9,387 nt of DNA from positions 1 through 9,387 of the forward strand of contig JARRJS010000140.1 in assembly GCA_037388885.1 (NCBI GenBank), given 5' to 3'. The position numbers were made by a program, and so were the translations under genes. This document shows positions 1 to 7,486 of the stretch, in pieces. Source of the stretch: JARRJS01 sp037388885. Lineage in GTDB: Bacteria; Gemmatimonadota; Gemmatimonadetes; Longimicrobiales; RSA9. Under the pieces are notes generated by a model that was given only the letters and a program-made list of their open reading frames with translations, was not told the origin of the DNA and did no database searches. Every line of letters begins with the position of its first letter. The first letter of the stretch is position 1.

Positions 1-13
1 GGCAGAGTGAAGA

Positions 14-40
14 GGCCCGGCGATCTCTGATCGCCGGGCC
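14..40. terminator. Strong hairpin, probable terminator of the minus-strand permease
   Basis: A perfect 12-bp stem is visible: GGCCCGGCGATC at 14-25, a 3-nt loop TCT, and its exact complement at 29-40. It lies 87 bp past the stop codon of the permease that ends at 128 on the minus strand, so it could end that transcript. On the minus strand the bases after the hairpin are only mildly T-rich, so a classical intrinsic terminator is not certain. The flank 41-127 otherwise holds a 12-nt palindrome (63-74, CTCCCCGGGGAG) and no gene. Confidence 0.55.
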
Positions 41-127
41 GCCCATCACCCCGTCACTCCGTCTCCCCGGGGAGGCGGAAGGGGGAAGCAGGGGTCCCCC
101 CGTCGGAACGGAAGGGCCGGGCGGGGC

Positions 128-2566
128 CTACCCTCGCCCGATCGTCTGCATCGGGTCGATGCTCGCCGCTCTGCGGGCCGGCAGATACGTGGCCAGCAGC
201 GCAATGCCGACCAGCAGCACGGGCACGCCGATGAACGTGGCGGCGTCGGCGGCAGGCACGCCGTAGAGCAGGCCCTGGACGAAGTGGCCCACGACGAATC
301 CGCCGGCCAGCCCGATAACGGTACCGATGGCGACGAGTCGGCCGCCCTGGCCGAGGACCATCTTCACGACCTGGCTACGGTCGGCGCCCAGCGCCATGCG
401 AATGCCGATCTCGCGGGCCCGCCGGGCAACGGAGTAGGCCATGACGCCGTAGACGCCGATGGCGGCAAGGAAGAGGGCGAGGGCGCCGAAGATGCCGAGC
501 ACGACGCCGGCCATGCGCGCCGGGAGCAGCGCGAGACCCAGGTGTGTGTCCATGGTCTGGACGTCGAACACGGGGATCTCGGGATCCAGCTCTCGCACGG
601 CGGTGCGGATCCGGGGCACGAACGACCCTGGATCGCCATTCGTGCGCACGTTCAGCGTCATGGCCGGGCTGTAGACCTGGGCTTCGGCGAAGTACATATA
701 GTCCAGCTGCGGCTCGCCCAGGCTACGGTACTTTCCGTTCGCCACGACACCCACGACCTCGCGGTCGGCACCCATGGCGTGGACGATCTTGCCGATGGCA
801 TCCTGGCTCGGCCAGAACCGTTTCGCCATGTGCTGGTTGATGATCAGCACCGGCCGCCCGTCGGCGTTGTCCTGGTCGGTGAAGCCGCGGCCGCTCAGGA
901 TTGGCACACCCATCGCCTTGAAGTAATCCGTTCCGACGATGTTGAAATCCAACGACATGAGCTCATTGGGGGACGGCTGGTAGCCGGGGATGGAAACACT
1001 GCTCTGCTGGTTGTCGAACCCCATGGGTACGACGGCGCCCATGGCTGCGCTGCGCACGCCGGGCAACGCGCGAACGCGCTGGAGCAGGTCGCCGTAGAAC
1101 GCGTCGGCGTGCGCCCGGTCGTAGCCCTGGAGTGCCGGGTAAACGGTGGCGAGGAGCAGGTGGTCGCTGCGGAATCCCTTGTCCAGGGCGGTGGCACGGC
1201 CCAGGCTGCGCAGGAACAGGCCGGCGCTCACCAGCAGGAGGATGGACATGGTGATCTGCACGACGACCAACGTCCGGCTGAGCCGCGAGCGGGCCTCGCC
1301 CTTCGGCGACGCTTCGCCCTTCACCGCCGACACCAGCTCCGGCTTCGACGCCTGGATGGCCGGCGCCAGACCGAACAACAGGCCCGTACCGACCGCGACG
1401 ACGAGGGTGAAGAACAGCACCGGCTTATCGAGCTGGAGGTTGAACGCCACGGGGAAGTCGGTGGGCAGGTGGATGCCGTTGGCGATGCGGATCGCCCCCA
1501 GGGCGACCAGGAGCCCGGCGGCCCCGGCAATGAGCGAGAACACCACGCTCTCGGTGAGCAGCTGACGGACGATGCGGCCGCGGCGGGCGCCGAGACTCAG
1601 CCGGATGCCCATCTCGCGGCGTCGTTCACTGGCCCGGGCAAGAAACAGGTTCGCCACGTTGACGCACGCGATGAGCAGCAGCAGTCCGACCACGGCCATG
1701 ATCACGGTGGACAGGCCGACCTGCGCCTTGCGGAACTGGGGCGCGATGCCGACCTGCGATTGCGGCACCAACTTGATGCCGGTGTCCTTGTAGGAGTCGG
1801 GGTATTCCTCCCGGAGTCCCGCCTGGACGGACTTCATGACCTCGTTCGCGCGCTCGAGCGTGACGCCGGGTTTCAACCGGCCGACGACGGTCAGGAAGTT
1901 GGACCCACGCTCGTTGATCCAGTCATGGCCGGGCATCATAGTTGCCTGCATCATGAGCGGCACCCAGAAGTCCGGATGCACGACGGGCATGGTTCCGTAG
2001 AACCCGGCAGGCGCGATGCCCACGACGGTGAACGGCCGGCCATTGATGGTGATGCTGCGCCCCAACGTGGCGGGGTCGCCGCCGAAGCGGGTCTGCCAGT
2101 ACGCGTAGCTCAAAACCACGACGGGATGCTCGCCCGGCCCCTTGTCCTCTTCCGGCAGGAACATGCGGCCCCGCAATGCGTGCACGCCCAGCACCGAGAA
2201 GAAGTTGGCCGACACTTCCTGGCCCATGCCCAGCTCCGGCTCGCCGGCGAAGCTGACGCTGGCCGGCGTGAAGTTCCACGCCAGCATGTCGGAGAACGCG
2301 TCGTGGCTGCGTTCGCGAATGTCGTAGTAGTGGGGGACCGAATTGGACCCGTAGTCGAAGTCCCCCGGCCATGTCCGGTAGATCTGTACCAGCTGATCCG
2401 GATGCGTGACACCCGGCAACGGCCGCAGCAACAGCGCATCCACGGCGCTGAACACCGCGGTGTTCATGCCGATACCCAACGCCAGCGTCAACACAGCGGC
2501 GGCGGTGAACACGGGGTTCTTCCGCAGCATGCGAAGGGTTTGGCGCAGATCCTGGACAACCGTCAT
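128..2566 (-). CDS. ADOP-type MacB/FtsX-like orphan ABC permease
   Basis: This is a predicted inner-membrane permease of 812 residues in the MacB/FtsX superfamily, with the duplicated layout typical of acidobacterial orphan permeases. A first membrane segment lies at about 18-40, followed by a periplasmic MacB-like domain at about 55-260. A first FtsX block has membrane segments near 284-309, 338-360 and 382-404, with an REMGIRLSLGARRG motif at about 318. A second half repeats this: a membrane segment near 431-451, a periplasmic domain to about 680, and a final FtsX block near 685-709, 738-764 and 777-796 with REIGIRMALGA at 718-728. The ATG at 2564-2566 was chosen over the upstream in-frame ATG at 2644 because GGAGAG sits 4 nt before it and the protein then begins with the family's usual short amphipathic start. 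No ATPase gene is adjacent. Family members are thought to work with MacB-like ATPases or in mechanotransmission; the substrate here is unknown. Confidence 0.93.
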   Translation of the reverse strand: MTVVQDLRQTLRMLRKNPVFTAAAVLTLALGIGMNTAVFSAVDALLLRPLPGVTHPDQLVQIYRTWPGDFDYGSNSVPHYYDIRERSHDAFSDMLAWNFTPASVSFAGEPELGMGQEVSANFFSVLGVHALRGRMFLPEEDKGPGEHPVVVLSYAYWQTRFGGDPATLGRSITINGRPFTVVGIAPAGFYGTMPVVHPDFWVPLMMQATMMPGHDWINERGSNFLTVVGRLKPGVTLERANEVMKSVQAGLREEYPDSYKDTGIKLVPQSQVGIAPQFRKAQVGLSTVIMAVVGLLLLIACVNVANLFLARASERRREMGIRLSLGARRGRIVRQLLTESVVFSLIAGAAGLLVALGAIRIANGIHLPTDFPVAFNLQLDKPVLFFTLVVAVGTGLLFGLAPAIQASKPELVSAVKGEASPKGEARSRLSRTLVVVQITMSILLLVSAGLFLRSLGRATALDKGFRSDHLLLATVYPALQGYDRAHADAFYGDLLQRVRALPGVRSAAMGAVVPMGFDNQQSSVSIPGYQPSPNELMSLDFNIVGTDYFKAMGVPILSGRGFTDQDNADGRPVLIINQHMAKRFWPSQDAIGKIVHAMGADREVVGVVANGKYRSLGEPQLDYMYFAEAQVYSPAMTLNVRTNGDPGSFVPRIRTAVRELDPEIPVFDVQTMDTHLGLALLPARMAGVVLGIFGALALFLAAIGVYGVMAYSVARRAREIGIRMALGADRSQVVKMVLGQGGRLVAIGTVIGLAGGFVVGHFVQGLLYGVPAADAATFIGVPVLLVGIALLATYLPARRAASIDPMQTIGRG

Positions 2567-2742
2567 GGGGCTCTCCGTTCGGCAGAAAGGCGGCGACCTT
2601 CCTCTCCCGGGACTACGAGGGGCACGCGGTGCCGGTTTCGTCACACGAAGACACGAAGGGCAGGAAGAAAAGCTGGCGCACGCCGCGGAGCCGCGCCAAC
2701 TTGGTCGGCCCCTGGGAATCGACAGCCGACCCGGATGAAGTC
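2567..2742. other. Divergent intergenic region between permease and sugar kinase
   Basis: This 176-bp gap separates two divergently transcribed genes and should carry both promoters. No convincing -35/-10 pair is visible on either strand. It contains a small inverted repeat (GGCAC at 2621-2625, GTGCC at 2629-2633) and the 8-bp tandem annotated separately. The reading frame of the downstream kinase stays open back to 2629, but that extension has no family-like residues and runs through the tandem, so it is treated as non-coding. Confidence 0.6.
2643..2660. repeat. Short ACACGAAG tandem, possible remnant of a dispersed intergenic repeat
   Basis: ACACGAAG occurs twice back to back at 2643-2650 and 2651-2658, followed by GG. 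CACGAAGG-type tandems are, from general experience, common in intergenic DNA of acidobacteria and other environmental phyla, where they are translated into spurious HEDTKG-like peptides. Only two units are present, so this could also be chance. Confidence 0.4.
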
Positions 2743-3975
2743 ATGAACGGATCCAACGCGGAGTCCGCGCGCCCGACGCGGTTCGAGCTGCAGCGCGACT
2801 TCGAGGAGAAGTACGGCGACGCCGCGGGCACCCGGTTTCTGCGGGCGCCCGGGCGTGTCAACCTGATCGGGGACCACACGGACTACAACGGGCTACCGGT
2901 GTTCCCGATGGCGATCCGGCGCCACGTGACGCTGCTGTTCCGGGGCCGCGCGGACGATCGGGTCCGGATTCAGAACCAAAACCCCGACTTTCCGAACCGG
3001 ACATTTCAGGCGGACTTGTGGATCCCGCCGGCGGAAGGTCCGGACTGGTCAAACTACATCCGGGCGGGCGTGCAAACGGTGGCGCGCAGGATCAGCGACG
3101 GCGAATCGGTGCAGGGGTGGGAGGGCGTGTTGACGTCAGACCTGCCGCGGGCGGCCGGACTCAGCTCGTCGTCTGCACTGGTGGTGGCGTCGGCGCTGGC
3201 GACGCTGTCGGCCAACGACGCGGCCGTGGAGCCGATGGAGCTGGCGGACCTGCTGGCGCGTGGAGAACAGTATGTGGGCACGCAGGGGGGCGGCATGGAC
3301 CAGGCCATCTGCCTGGGCGCCCGCGCGGGCCACGCGTTCCGCATCGATTTCGGACCGCTGCGCATGAAGCCGACCCGCATCCCCGAAGACTGGGTGTTCC
3401 TGGTGGCTTGCAGCCTGACCGGGAAGACGCCGGACGCGCGCGCCGAGTACAACCTGCGGGCGCGGCAGTGCCGGGAAGCCTTGCATCGGCTGGCGAACGA
3501 AGCGGACCTGGCGGGTGCGACGGCCGGCTACTCGACGCTTCTCGCCAACAACGACGTCGCTACGGTGCTGGACGTTGCGAAACGCGTGCTGCCCGATCCG
3601 CTCAACCGACGGTTCCGCCACACAGTGACGGAGGCGGAACGCGTGGCCGCGGCGGAGCACGCCATGGCCGCCGCCGATGCTGCGGAGTTCGGGCGTCTGA
3701 TGGTGGCGTCCCACGAGAGCCTGCGCTCCGACTTCGACGTCAGCACCGACGCGCTGAACGACATCGTGCGCATCGCCGTGGACGCGGGCGCCGATGGAGC
3801 GCGGCTCACCGGCGCCGGTTTCGGCGGCTGCGCCATCGTGCTGTGTCGCGCGATGACGGTTGACGCGGTCCGGGACGCGCTGCGCGCGCAGTTCTACGCG
3901 CCCCGGGGCATTGGCGAGCCGGAGCCCGACGATCTGTTCATCGCCGAGTCAGGCGACGGCGCCCGCGTTGAGTGA
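2743..3975 (+). CDS. Galactokinase-family GHMP sugar kinase
   Basis: This is a cytoplasmic 410-residue kinase expected to phosphorylate a hexose at C1 with ATP, as in the Leloir pathway; galactokinases are usually about 380-400 residues. Three GHMP motifs are visible: the sugar-binding signature RAPGRVNLIGDHTDYNG at 34-50, the ATP loop LPRAAGLSSSSAL at 134-146, and the C-terminal GARLTGAGFGGC at 352-363. The likely catalytic aspartate is D186 in GGGMDQ, and Y236 in EYNLRARQC matches the conserved sugar-contacting tyrosine. Two deviations stand out: aspartate replaces the usual glutamate at position 44, and the segment before the tyrosine reads SLTGKTPDARAEY rather than the usual S/N-x-V-R/K-H type. 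The sugar may therefore not be galactose, and no galK symbol is given. The ATG at 2743 was chosen because it starts just ahead of the conserved region; the ribosome site is weak (GGATGAAG). The gene is divergent from one permease and convergent with the other. Confidence 0.92.
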   Translation: MNGSNAESARPTRFELQRDFEEKYGDAAGTRFLRAPGRVNLIGDHTDYNGLPVFPMAIRRHVTLLFRGRADDRVRIQNQNPDFPNRTFQADLWIPPAEGPDWSNYIRAGVQTVARRISDGESVQGWEGVLTSDLPRAAGLSSSSALVVASALATLSANDAAVEPMELADLLARGEQYVGTQGGGMDQAICLGARAGHAFRIDFGPLRMKPTRIPEDWVFLVACSLTGKTPDARAEYNLRARQCREALHRLANEADLAGATAGYSTLLANNDVATVLDVAKRVLPDPLNRRFRHTVTEAERVAAAEHAMAAADAAEFGRLMVASHESLRSDFDVSTDALNDIVRIAVDAGADGARLTGAGFGGCAIVLCRAMTVDAVRDALRAQFYAPRGIGEPEPDDLFIAESGDGARVE

Positions 3976-4061
3976 CCGGCGACCGACGACCGTAGTCGGC
4001 CGCATACGCCGCGAATCCACCCCGCCGGAAACGCCGGCGATCATCCATCGTCGATCGTCGA
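3976..4061. terminator. Convergent intergenic gap with small hairpins, possible bidirectional terminator
   Basis: The sugar kinase and the second permease end facing each other 86 bp apart. The gap contains a 4-bp stem CGAC/GTCG (3987-3990 with 3995-3998) and a 6-bp stem CGCCGG/CCGGCG (4023-4028 with 4034-4039, 5-nt loop). Neither is followed by a clear T-tract, so termination here is an inference from gene orientation more than from sequence. Confidence 0.3.
4047..4060. repeat. ATCGTCG 7-bp tandem next to the permease stop codon
   Basis: ATCGTCG occurs twice in tandem (4047-4053 and 4054-4060) and is followed directly by ATCA, which contains the permease stop codon on the minus strand (4062-4064). 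ATCAT also appears at 4040-4044 and 4061-4065, flanking the tandem. The role is unknown and it may be simple-sequence drift. Confidence 0.45.
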
Positions 4062-6557
4062 TCATTCGTAGCGCAGCGCCTGCATGGGCTCGATCCTCGA
4101 TGCCCGGAGCGCGGGGAGGTACCCGGCGACAAATGCCACGAGGGTGAGCGCCGCCGCGACGATGACCAGCACCCACGGATCGTCGCCCTTGAGGCCGTAC
4201 AGGAGCGACTGGGCGGCGCGGCCCAATCCGATCGCCGCGACGATTCCCACGATGCCGCCGACCAACACCATGAGTGTCACCTGCCGCAACACCATGCGGC
4301 GCACGCGGGCCCTGTCGGCGCCCAGCGCCATGCGCAGGCCGAACTCGCGTGTGCGCTGCACGACGGCGTAGGCCAGCACACCGTAGAGACCGATGGCCGC
4401 CAGCAGCGTGGCCAGCGCAGCGAAGGCGGAGGCGAGCGTGGAGATGGTCCGGTCCAGGAAGACGTTCTCGGACACTTGCTGGCGCATCGTCTTCAGGTCC
4501 TCGACGGGCAGGTCGGGGGCCAACCGCTTCATCATGCCGGGCACCGTGCGCATGAGCGGCGCGGGGTCGCCGGCGGTGCGGGCGTAGAACGTGAGGAACC
4601 CTAGCTGGCGGCTCTCCCGGTACGGCAGGAAGAACGTGGCCGGCACCTCGTTCTTCACCTCGGAGTACTTCGCGTCACGCACGAGGCCCACGATCTGGAT
4701 ATTCAGCGTGTCGCCGCCCAGCGACATCCACTTGCCTACGGTGTCGTGCTCGTCCAGGTGGAACTTGCGAGCGAAGGCCTGGTTCACGACGGCGACGTTC
4801 ATGCTGTCGCCGGCATCGGAGTCCGTGAACTCGCGCCCCGCCAGCAGGGACATGCCCAGCGTGCTGAAGTAGCCGGGCCCCACGAGGTTGTAGCGCGCGT
4901 TGTCGTCCACGTCGGGTCCGGACTGGAAGCCCTGCACGTGAACGTCGGTGCCCCAGCTGCTCCCTGACAGGACGGGGACCATCGCCGCGGCCTCGCTGCT
5001 CACACCGGGCAACGCGGCCAGCTGATCCTCCACCCGCTGGAACAGTGCCCGCGACTGCGCGGGCTCGTAGCCGTTGTTCTGCGGCGAGATGGCGAACGTG
5101 ACCAGGTGCTCCACCCGCATTCCCAGGTCCACCCGGCTCACGTTCACCAAGCTCTTGATGAAGAGGCCGGCGGCCACCAGCAGCACCATGGACAGCGCGA
5201 TCTGCGCCGTGACCAGTGCCGTGCGGAAGCGGGCGGCGGAGCGCGCGCCTGATGGCTGCCCGGCGCTGGCCTTGAGGACGGACGCCAGATCCTGCCGCGT
5301 GCTGTATAGCGCCGGATACAGGCCGAACAGGATGCCCGTGCCAATGACGAGCGCCGCGGAGAACAGCAGGACCGGGACGCTCAGGGTCATGTCCAGCGTG
5401 GCCGTGGCGTCCGGAGGCATCAAGGACGCGATGAACACCAGCGTGCCGCGGGCCACCAGCAGGCTGGCCACGCCGCCCAGTAGCGCCAGCATGAACGACT
5501 CCGTCAGGAGCCGCGCCAGCAGCTGCCCGCGGCCGGCCCCCAGAGACCCGCGAATCGCCATCTCCTGGCTCCGGCTGGCGCCACGCGCCAGCAGCAGGTT
5601 GGCGATGTTCGCGCAGGCGATCAGCAGCACGACCGCCACGATGGCGAACAGCAGCGTCAGCGGTGTGCGCGCCTGGCGATGGATGGAGCTCTGGCCCCGT
5701 CGACCGTCCTGCACGCCGATCTTCTTCGCCCGGAACCGCTTCATTGTCTGCTCGCTCATGCCCGTCTGGAGCGGCGCTTCCACATCGTTGATAATGGCGC
5801 TGTACGTGACGTTGATGTCGGCCGCCGCCTGCTTCACCGTCACCCCGGGTCGCAGTCGTGCGAACACGTAGGCCCAGTACGCGCGCCGGTTCTCGAAGTC
5901 CTTGAACCCCGGGCTCACTGCCGCCCGCATGGTGATGGGCACGAACACGTCGGGGCGCGCACCCAGCGTGGTCCCGTCGAACCCCTGCGGCGCCACGCCG
6001 ATGATGCTCATGGACGTGCCGTTCACCACGATGGACTCACCGATGACGTCGGGGTCGCTCCCCAGGTGCATCTGCCAGAACCGGTGACTCAGCACGGCTA
6101 CGGGGTGCGCACCGATCGCGTCGTCGTCCGAAGGGCCGATCAGCCGGCCCAACGCCGGCCGGAGCCCCAGCACCGAGAAGTACGACCCGGAAACCAGCAC
6201 GCCCTGGCCGCTCAGCGTCTGGTCCCCGGTTGCCAGGTTGGCACCGAACGTTCGGTGCGCCGCCATGCCGGAGAACGGGCTCTGCGCTTTCTGCAGGTCC
6301 CGGAACATGGGGTAGCTGAAGACGACGCTGCAGTTGCCTGCATCGTTGCATGACTGAGACCCCGGCTTGGGGCCGGGCGCCGCCAGGTTCACGAGCCGGG
6401 CCGGGTCGTTCACCGGCAGCGGCCGCACCAGCAACTGGTCGAAGAGCGAGAAGATGGCCGCGTTGGCGCCGATGCCCAACGCCAGGGAGAGGACGGCGAT
6501 GCCCGTGATGAACGGCGTCTTCAACAGTGCACGAAGGGCGAACTTCAGGTTGTTCAT
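4062..6557 (-). CDS. Second ADOP-type MacB/FtsX-like orphan ABC permease
   Basis: This is a predicted 831-residue inner-membrane permease with the same duplicated layout as the one ending at 128. The first membrane segment is at about 15-38 (SLALGIGANAAIF), with a MacB-like periplasmic domain at about 45-290. The first FtsX block has segments near 299-324, 350-378 and 394-418, with MAIRGSLGAGRGQLLARLLTES at about 333-354. A membrane segment lies near 446-468 and a second periplasmic domain runs to about 700. The last FtsX block is near 703-730, 759-780 and 793-815, with REFGLRMALGA at 737-747, and the protein ends in the typical EPMQALRYE. The ATG at 6555-6557 was chosen because GGGAG lies 5 nt upstream and the family start MNNLKFALRALLKTP follows. 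Two cysteines at 70 and 76, predicted periplasmic, could form a disulfide. The two permeases are clearly diverged paralogues, not a recent duplication. There is no adjacent ATPase, and substrate and partner are unknown. Confidence 0.93.
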   Translation of the reverse strand: MNNLKFALRALLKTPFITGIAVLSLALGIGANAAIFSLFDQLLVRPLPVNDPARLVNLAAPGPKPGSQSCNDAGNCSVVFSYPMFRDLQKAQSPFSGMAAHRTFGANLATGDQTLSGQGVLVSGSYFSVLGLRPALGRLIGPSDDDAIGAHPVAVLSHRFWQMHLGSDPDVIGESIVVNGTSMSIIGVAPQGFDGTTLGARPDVFVPITMRAAVSPGFKDFENRRAYWAYVFARLRPGVTVKQAAADINVTYSAIINDVEAPLQTGMSEQTMKRFRAKKIGVQDGRRGQSSIHRQARTPLTLLFAIVAVVLLIACANIANLLLARGASRSQEMAIRGSLGAGRGQLLARLLTESFMLALLGGVASLLVARGTLVFIASLMPPDATATLDMTLSVPVLLFSAALVIGTGILFGLYPALYSTRQDLASVLKASAGQPSGARSAARFRTALVTAQIALSMVLLVAAGLFIKSLVNVSRVDLGMRVEHLVTFAISPQNNGYEPAQSRALFQRVEDQLAALPGVSSEAAAMVPVLSGSSWGTDVHVQGFQSGPDVDDNARYNLVGPGYFSTLGMSLLAGREFTDSDAGDSMNVAVVNQAFARKFHLDEHDTVGKWMSLGGDTLNIQIVGLVRDAKYSEVKNEVPATFFLPYRESRQLGFLTFYARTAGDPAPLMRTVPGMMKRLAPDLPVEDLKTMRQQVSENVFLDRTISTLASAFAALATLLAAIGLYGVLAYAVVQRTREFGLRMALGADRARVRRMVLRQVTLMVLVGGIVGIVAAIGLGRAAQSLLYGLKGDDPWVLVIVAAALTLVAFVAGYLPALRASRIEPMQALRYE

Positions 6558-6672
6558 GCCTGCTCCCGGCGGGAGGGGAGAGATCTGGCTTCCAGCAGGT
6601 CCGCCGTGGCCCCATGGCGCCACGTGTCTTGTTGGACAAACGAGAATTCGAAAAGGTTTGTTTCGGCAGGAT
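6558..6672. promoter_or_regulatory. Intergenic gap with inverted repeats upstream of the second permease
   Basis: This 115-bp gap lies between the end of the nucleotidyltransferase remnant and the start of the second permease, both on the minus strand. It contains an imperfect inverted repeat centred on CCATGG (6607-6624) and an inverted repeat ACAAAC/GTTTGT (6636-6641 with 6656-6661) enclosing GAATTC. The 6625-6672 part is noticeably more A+T-rich than the surroundings, as expected for a terminator or promoter. No clear -35/-10 pair was found. Confidence 0.4.
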
Positions 6673-7485
6673 TCAACCGAACAGATTGCGGGGATAGACG
6701 CCGGCGGAGACCAGGCGCTCCATGCGGGCCCGGGCCGCGTCAAGATCCGCGGGGTGCGTGAGGCCGAACCAGCCGTCGCGTGCCGGAAGCACGCGCACGC
6801 GCATGACGTCCTGTCGAATCGCCTCACCCACGGCGTCGGGAATGAGGTATTCCGCGGCGGGGTCGCCGGCGGCATCCCGGAGGAAATCCACGAAGCCCTG
6901 ATGCAGCAGCGGGAAGACCTCCATCCTGAAACCCCAGAGGTTCATGGACACGAGGGCGTCCCGCCGCAGCTCCGCGCGGCTGTTCGCCGCGCGGCCGGTG
7001 ATGCGGCCGAGCTCTTCGCGCACGTCCAGCCATTCCGTGATGCCGGTCAGGCGTCTGTCGTTCGTGACGTCGCAGACGGCGCGGGACACGCCGCCGTGAG
7101 TCGACAACGTGTCCTCGAGGCGAAAGCCCAGCAGCGCATGCTCCGCCCGGCCGCGTTTGCCGAAGTGGTGCGCCAGCATGGCATACGACGACGGGCCGTA
7201 CCAGTCGTCGGCGTTCGCCACGGCGAACGGGCCATCCAGCGCGTCCTCCGCCGCGAGCAGTGCGTGGGCGGTACCCCACGGCTTCGAGCGCCCCGGCGGC
7301 GGGCTCCAGCCCCGGGGCAGGTCGCCCGTGCGTTGCACCGCATACGCCAACTCTACCCGACTGCGCCAGCGTCCCAGATGCTCGTCGAGCTGGTCCCGGA
7401 TGCCGGCCCGCACCACCAACACGACCCGCCGGAAACCCGCCTGCCACGCGTCGTGGATGCCGTAATCCATGAGCGTCTCGCCCGA
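6673..7485 (-). pseudogene. Sugar-phosphate nucleotidyltransferase, N-terminus missing
   Basis: The frame encodes about 270 residues of an NTP_transferase-family protein, which normally joins a sugar-1-phosphate to an NTP to give an NDP-sugar. Counting from the first codon of the open frame (TTG at 7495-7497), recognisable elements are SGETLMDYGIHDA at 5-17, PWGTAHALLAA at 73-83, the likely metal-site segment VANADDWYG at 93-101, SMNLWGF at 184-190, EYLIP at 216-220 and GLTHPAD at 245-251. Family members normally carry about 30-35 further residues before SGETLMDY, including the glycine-rich L-A-A-G-x-G-x-R nucleotide-binding loop. Those are absent; the upstream sequence belongs to the amidinotransferase gene in another frame. 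The only starts are the TTG at 7497, inside that other gene and with no ribosome site, or the internal ATG of MDYGIHDA. The protein is therefore probably inactive unless the gap is an assembly error. It ends with TGA at 6673-6675. Confidence 0.78.
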
Positions 7486-7486
7486 G

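Noticed and set aside
2629..2742. A 38-residue N-terminal extension of the sugar kinase
   Set aside because: The extension reads through the CACGAAG tandem and has no family-like residues; the ATG at 2743 gives the normal family length.
284..2746. An 820-codon open frame on the plus strand opposite the first permease
   Set aside because: It has no recognisable domain, is rich in His, Arg, Gly, Ala and Gln as expected from the complement of a G+C-rich gene, and the minus strand encodes a clear full-length permease.
5074..5871. A 265-codon plus-strand frame inside the second permease
   Set aside because: Shadow frame with Arg/Ser/Ala-rich composition and no domain, opposite a conserved permease.
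6558..6875. A 106-residue N-terminal extension of the second permease
   Set aside because: It overlaps the nucleotidyltransferase in another frame, and a good ribosome site precedes the ATG at 6557.
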